Assembly (NCBI GenBank): GCA_016719755.1
Contig: JADJYM010000016.1
Coordinates: 62,001 to 126,000 of the forward strand
DNA: 64,000 nt
Direction of reading: 5' to 3'
Origin: Novosphingobium sp.
Lineage (GTDB): Bacteria; Pseudomonadota; Alphaproteobacteria; Sphingomonadales; Sphingomonadaceae
In this document: piece by piece, positions 61,483-64,000 of the stretch
Layout: every line of letters begins with the position of its first letter
How positions within the stretch are numbered: position 1 is the stretch's first letter
Translations under genes and position numbers: made by a program
Notes under the pieces: model-generated
Databases searched by the model: none
The model's input: only the letters and a program-made list of their open reading frames with translations
What the model was told of the DNA's origin: nothing

Positions 61483-62232
61483 ATGACCGCAACCGACCCG
61501 CCCGAAACCATCCCGGCCCGCCTTGCCGCCACCCTGCTGCTGGTGGTCGATGATCCCTTTCGCGTGCTGATGGTGCAGCGCAGCGCGCAGGGGTTCTTCC
61601 CCTCGGCACTGGTCTTTCCGGGCGGGACGCTCGATCCGGGCGACCATGTGGACGACTGGCTGCCGCACCTTGGCGGGCACGAAGAAATCGAAGCCGAAGC
61701 CCGGGCGCTGCGGATCGCCGCCTGGCGCGAAACGTGGGAGGAAACCGGCATCGCCCCGCACGGCGCCCCGCCGCCCCCGGCGTCTGCAAGGCCCCCGCTG
61801 CTCGACAGCCTGCGCGCGGCGGCGGCGCGGATCGAGCTGGGCGCGACGGTTCCCTTCGGGCACTGGGTGACCCCGGCCACGGTCGCCAGGCGCTATGACA
61901 CCCACTTCTTCCTGGCCGCCGCGCCCGCGCCATTCGAACCGGCGGTCGACGGGCACGAGATCGTTGCCGCGCACTGGCTGGAGCCGGGCGAGGTGATCGC
62001 CCGGTCCGAAGGCGGCGACCGCTCGATCCTGTTCTCGACCCTCGCCAACCTCCACCTGCTCGCCCGGTCGCGCTCTACCCGCGAAGCACTGGACGCCGCC
62101 CGCGCCCGCCCGGTGATCCCCGCCCATCCCCGCCGCGAGGATCGCGGCGGCGAGGTCTGGGTCAGCATCCCGGAATCCTGCGGGTATCCGCTGTCACGGA
62201 TGCGCTTCGCCGGGGTCATCGCAGGGAATTGA
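61483..62232 (+). CDS. NUDIX hydrolase (NUDT7/CoA-diphosphatase-like or NUDT19-like)
   Basis: 249 residues from ATG at 61483. The NUDIX box is present in extended form: VFPGGTLDPGD, then RIAAWRETWEETGI, with RETWEETGI matching the invariant REUxEExGU. The insertion between the GG and the RExxEE part, and the surrounding TLLLVVDDPFRVLMVQRS and HFFLAAAPAP, recall eukaryotic NUDT19/RP2-type CoA diphosphatases. It could hydrolyse CoA thioesters in a CoA-dependent catabolic locus. No RBS is visible and TATA-like sequence lies within 20 bases of the ATG, so leaderless translation is possible. Confidence 0.85.
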   Translation: MTATDPPETIPARLAATLLLVVDDPFRVLMVQRSAQGFFPSALVFPGGTLDPGDHVDDWLPHLGGHEEIEAEARALRIAAWRETWEETGIAPHGAPPPPASARPPLLDSLRAAAARIELGATVPFGHWVTPATVARRYDTHFFLAAAPAPFEPAVDGHEIVAAHWLEPGEVIARSEGGDRSILFSTLANLHLLARSRSTREALDAARARPVIPAHPRREDRGGEVWVSIPESCGYPLSRMRFAGVIAGN

Positions 62233-62241
62233 CGTCCCATC

Positions 62242-62265
62242 ATTAAACATCTACCTATGTTAAAT
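62242..62265. promoter_or_regulatory. Near-perfect inverted repeat upstream of the TonB-dependent receptor
   Basis: ATTAAACAT (62242-62250) and ATGTTAAAT (62257-62265) face each other across six bases with one mismatch. A second hairpin, GCCTGA (62271-62276) with TCAGGC (62280-62285), follows. The first is an operator candidate in the promoter of the receptor gene; the second lies in its 5' leader and could be a terminator of the preceding NUDIX gene. Confidence 0.5.
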
Positions 62266-62317
62266 GAACAGCCTGAACGTCAGGCGTCCAGATCATAACC
62301 TCGGGAGGAGCAAAGCC

Positions 62318-64000
62318 ATGAAAAGACTATCCATCACCAGCAAGGCGCTGTTTGCCCTGTCGCTCGGCACGGCATTGTCGAGTCCGGTTCTCGCTCAGGC
62401 TGAGGCAGAGGATGACCAGGCCGGCATTGCCGACATCGTCGTCACTGCGCGCAAGACCGAGGAAAGCTTGCAGACCACCCCGGTTGCCGTCAGCGCCTTT
62501 TCCGGCGCGGACCTTGAAAAGCAGCAGATCGTGGGCGTGACCCAGCTGCAGACGGCCACCCCGAACCTCAACTTCTCCAGCGCCGTGGCCCAACCCGGCT
62601 CGGCCACCATCTTCATGCGCGGCCAGGGCTCGTCCGACGGCCTGATGGCGATCGACCAGGCGATCGGCGCCTATGTCAACGGCGTCTACCTTGCCCGTTC
62701 GACCGGCGGGGCCTTCGACATGGTCGACATCCAGCGCGTCGAAGTGCTGCGCGGGCCGCAGGGCACCCTGTTCGGCCGCAACACTACCGGCGGCGCAATC
62801 AACATCATTCCCAACGAGCCGACCGGTGAACTGGGCGGATCGCTGCGCGCCGACGCGGGCAACTACAAGACCTTCCTGGTTCGCGGCGTTCTCAACGTCC
62901 CGATCAGCGGCGATGACATCGGCCTGCGCGTGGCCGCGCAGCACCGCGAGCATGGCGGCTATGGACGCGACCTGGTGGATGGCCAGCCACTTAACGACGC
63001 CAATTCCGAATATATCCGCGCCACGCTGAAGTTCGCGCCTGCGGGCAGCGGCTTCAAGGCGCTGCTCAGCTATGACTGGTCCGACTTCGTCAACAATGGC
63101 GAGCTGGTCGGACTTGGGCATATTGCCAGCTCTGCGGCCACCCGTGACACGCTGGTTGCGGTCTGCAACGGCAATGCCCCGATCGCCGCGCTCAACGCGC
63201 TGCAACCGCTGTGCTCGCCCGCCGCGCGGGGCACGATGGCGAAGTTCGTCTATGGCGGCCCGGGCGGCCAGAGCGACATCTATGCCGTCAACCAAAACGT
63301 CGCGTCCTATGGCAAGTCGCGCTCCAGCGGCTTTACCGGGATTCTCGAATACGAGTTCTCCGAGGCGGCGCGGATCAAGTCGACCACCGCCTGGCGGCGG
63401 GTCGATCTGGATTCGCTCAGCGACAACGACGGCACCCCTTTCCACTTTACCGGCGGCTTCACCGGATCGTTCGGCAACCGCATCAAGCAGCGCCAGTTCA
63501 GCCAGGAACTTCAGCTGTCTGGCAAGCTCAGCATGGTCGAATACATCCTGGGCGGGTTCTACTTTGTCGAAAACGGCTCCGACGTGTCGCGAAGCGGCAG
63601 CCTGTTTCCGCTGAGCACCGCGATCGGCTTCAACGATGCCACCGTACGCAACCGCAGCGCTGCCGGGTTCGGCCAGCTGATCTTCAACGCGACCGATGCC
63701 CTGCGCATCACTGCGGGCCTGCGCTACACCTCGGACAAACGCGGGATCGAATGGCGCAACCGCAACGAGAGCTTCACCACCGGGGTGCAGACCTCCTCGC
63801 TGCCCGCCAACCTGCTGGATGGCGATCCCAACGATCCGTTCCGGGTCACCCGCAGCCGCACCTACACCTACTGGTCGTGGCTGGGTTCGGTCGACTACAA
63901 GTTCAGCGACAGCCTGTTCGCCTATGCCAAGGTCAGCCGCTCGCAGCGTTCGGGCGGGTTCAACACCCGGATCACGGGCGGCGCGATCCCGCCGATCAGC
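62318..64000 (+). CDS. TonB-dependent outer-membrane receptor, partial (C-terminus beyond window)
   Basis: Starting at ATG 62318 (GGGAGGAGC upstream), 561 codons reach the window edge without a stop. The signal peptide (to about LAQ-AEAED) is followed by the TonB-box-like DIVVTARKTEESLQTTPVAVSAFSG. The plug domain includes VEVLRGPQGTLFGRNTTGGAINI, and then the 22-strand barrel begins (LLSYDWSDFVNNGE, ITAGLRYTSDKRG). It resembles the catabolite-linked TonB receptors that sphingomonads carry in large numbers. Its position at the end of the catabolic locus suggests uptake of the locus substrate. A full protein would be ~750-800 residues. Confidence 0.92.
   Translation, partial: MKRLSITSKALFALSLGTALSSPVLAQAEAEDDQAGIADIVVTARKTEESLQTTPVAVSAFSGADLEKQQIVGVTQLQTATPNLNFSSAVAQPGSATIFMRGQGSSDGLMAIDQAIGAYVNGVYLARSTGGAFDMVDIQRVEVLRGPQGTLFGRNTTGGAINIIPNEPTGELGGSLRADAGNYKTFLVRGVLNVPISGDDIGLRVAAQHREHGGYGRDLVDGQPLNDANSEYIRATLKFAPAGSGFKALLSYDWSDFVNNGELVGLGHIASSAATRDTLVAVCNGNAPIAALNALQPLCSPAARGTMAKFVYGGPGGQSDIYAVNQNVASYGKSRSSGFTGILEYEFSEAARIKSTTAWRRVDLDSLSDNDGTPFHFTGGFTGSFGNRIKQRQFSQELQLSGKLSMVEYILGGFYFVENGSDVSRSGSLFPLSTAIGFNDATVRNRSAAGFGQLIFNATDALRITAGLRYTSDKRGIEWRNRNESFTTGVQTSSLPANLLDGDPNDPFRVTRSRTYTYWSWLGSVDYKFSDSLFAYAKVSRSQRSGGFNTRITGGAIPPIS

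Overview
The window is a contiguous, high-GC alphaproteobacterial chromosome segment. It most resembles a Sphingomonadaceae genome of the Novosphingobium/Sphingobium type. That assignment is inferred from gene content: a TonB-dependent receptor and a FadL-type porin, two P450s and a Rieske oxygenase, class I PHA synthase with an Ala/Lys-rich phasin, the large 1,565-residue NAD-glutamate dehydrogenase, and a YghO-like acyltransferase next to a desaturase. No marker gene for species assignment is present.

Layout. 1-5.5 kb: the start of a FadL-like outer-membrane transporter, a regulator/crotonase/methyltransferase operon, an alanine-type aminotransferase and a DUF2306 membrane protein. 5.5-9.5 kb: a DUF2147 secreted protein, phaC, an operator-flanked phasin gene and clpS. 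9.6-14.4 kb: lptF-lptG (LPS export), a membrane desaturase/hydroxylase and a divergent GNAT-fold acyltransferase that may be a ceramide synthase. 14.4-23.2 kb: J-domain protein, MarR, flavin monooxygenase/TetR pair, OmpA protein, HbpS-like protein, an HMG-CoA-lyase-like/CoA-transferase pair, an SDR behind a perfect palindrome, and a TSUP permease. 23.3-40.5 kb is mostly core: thrS, a PhoD phosphatase, a hydrolase/TPR/luciferase-like run, NAD-GDH, queG, an ABC-2 exporter pair, an orphan CYP153-type P450, a lipoprotein MsrB and a tandem PilZ protein.

40.69-48.53 kb is a genomic island inserted at the 3' end of tRNA-Gly(UCC). It has a tyrosine integrase beside the tRNA, an imperfect copy of the tRNA 3' end at the far side, and clusters of an ATACCCCC motif at both ends. 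Its cargo is a two-gene unit: a 1,365-residue nuclease-methyltransferase fusion (type IIG-like) and, three bases downstream, a 165-residue PD-(D/E)XK-like protein. An AlpA-like regulator and one unknown gene complete it. The C-terminal specificity region of the methyltransferase holds a low-GC patch that suggests domain exchange. This is the best candidate for a little-described (presumably anti-phage) system.

48.8-64 kb is a catabolic locus: two crotonases, a lipoyl-less E2 acyltransferase core, an acyl-CoA synthetase, an SDR, a DUF1214-like protein, a TesB-like thioesterase, an APH-fold kinase, TetR, P450, a 2[4Fe-4S] ferredoxin, Rieske oxygenase, CMD-family protein, NUDIX hydrolase and a TonB-dependent receptor. 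Together these suggest uptake, oxygenation, CoA activation and beta-oxidation-like degradation of a hydrophobic cyclic compound such as a terpenoid or steroid. The substrate cannot be read from the sequence.
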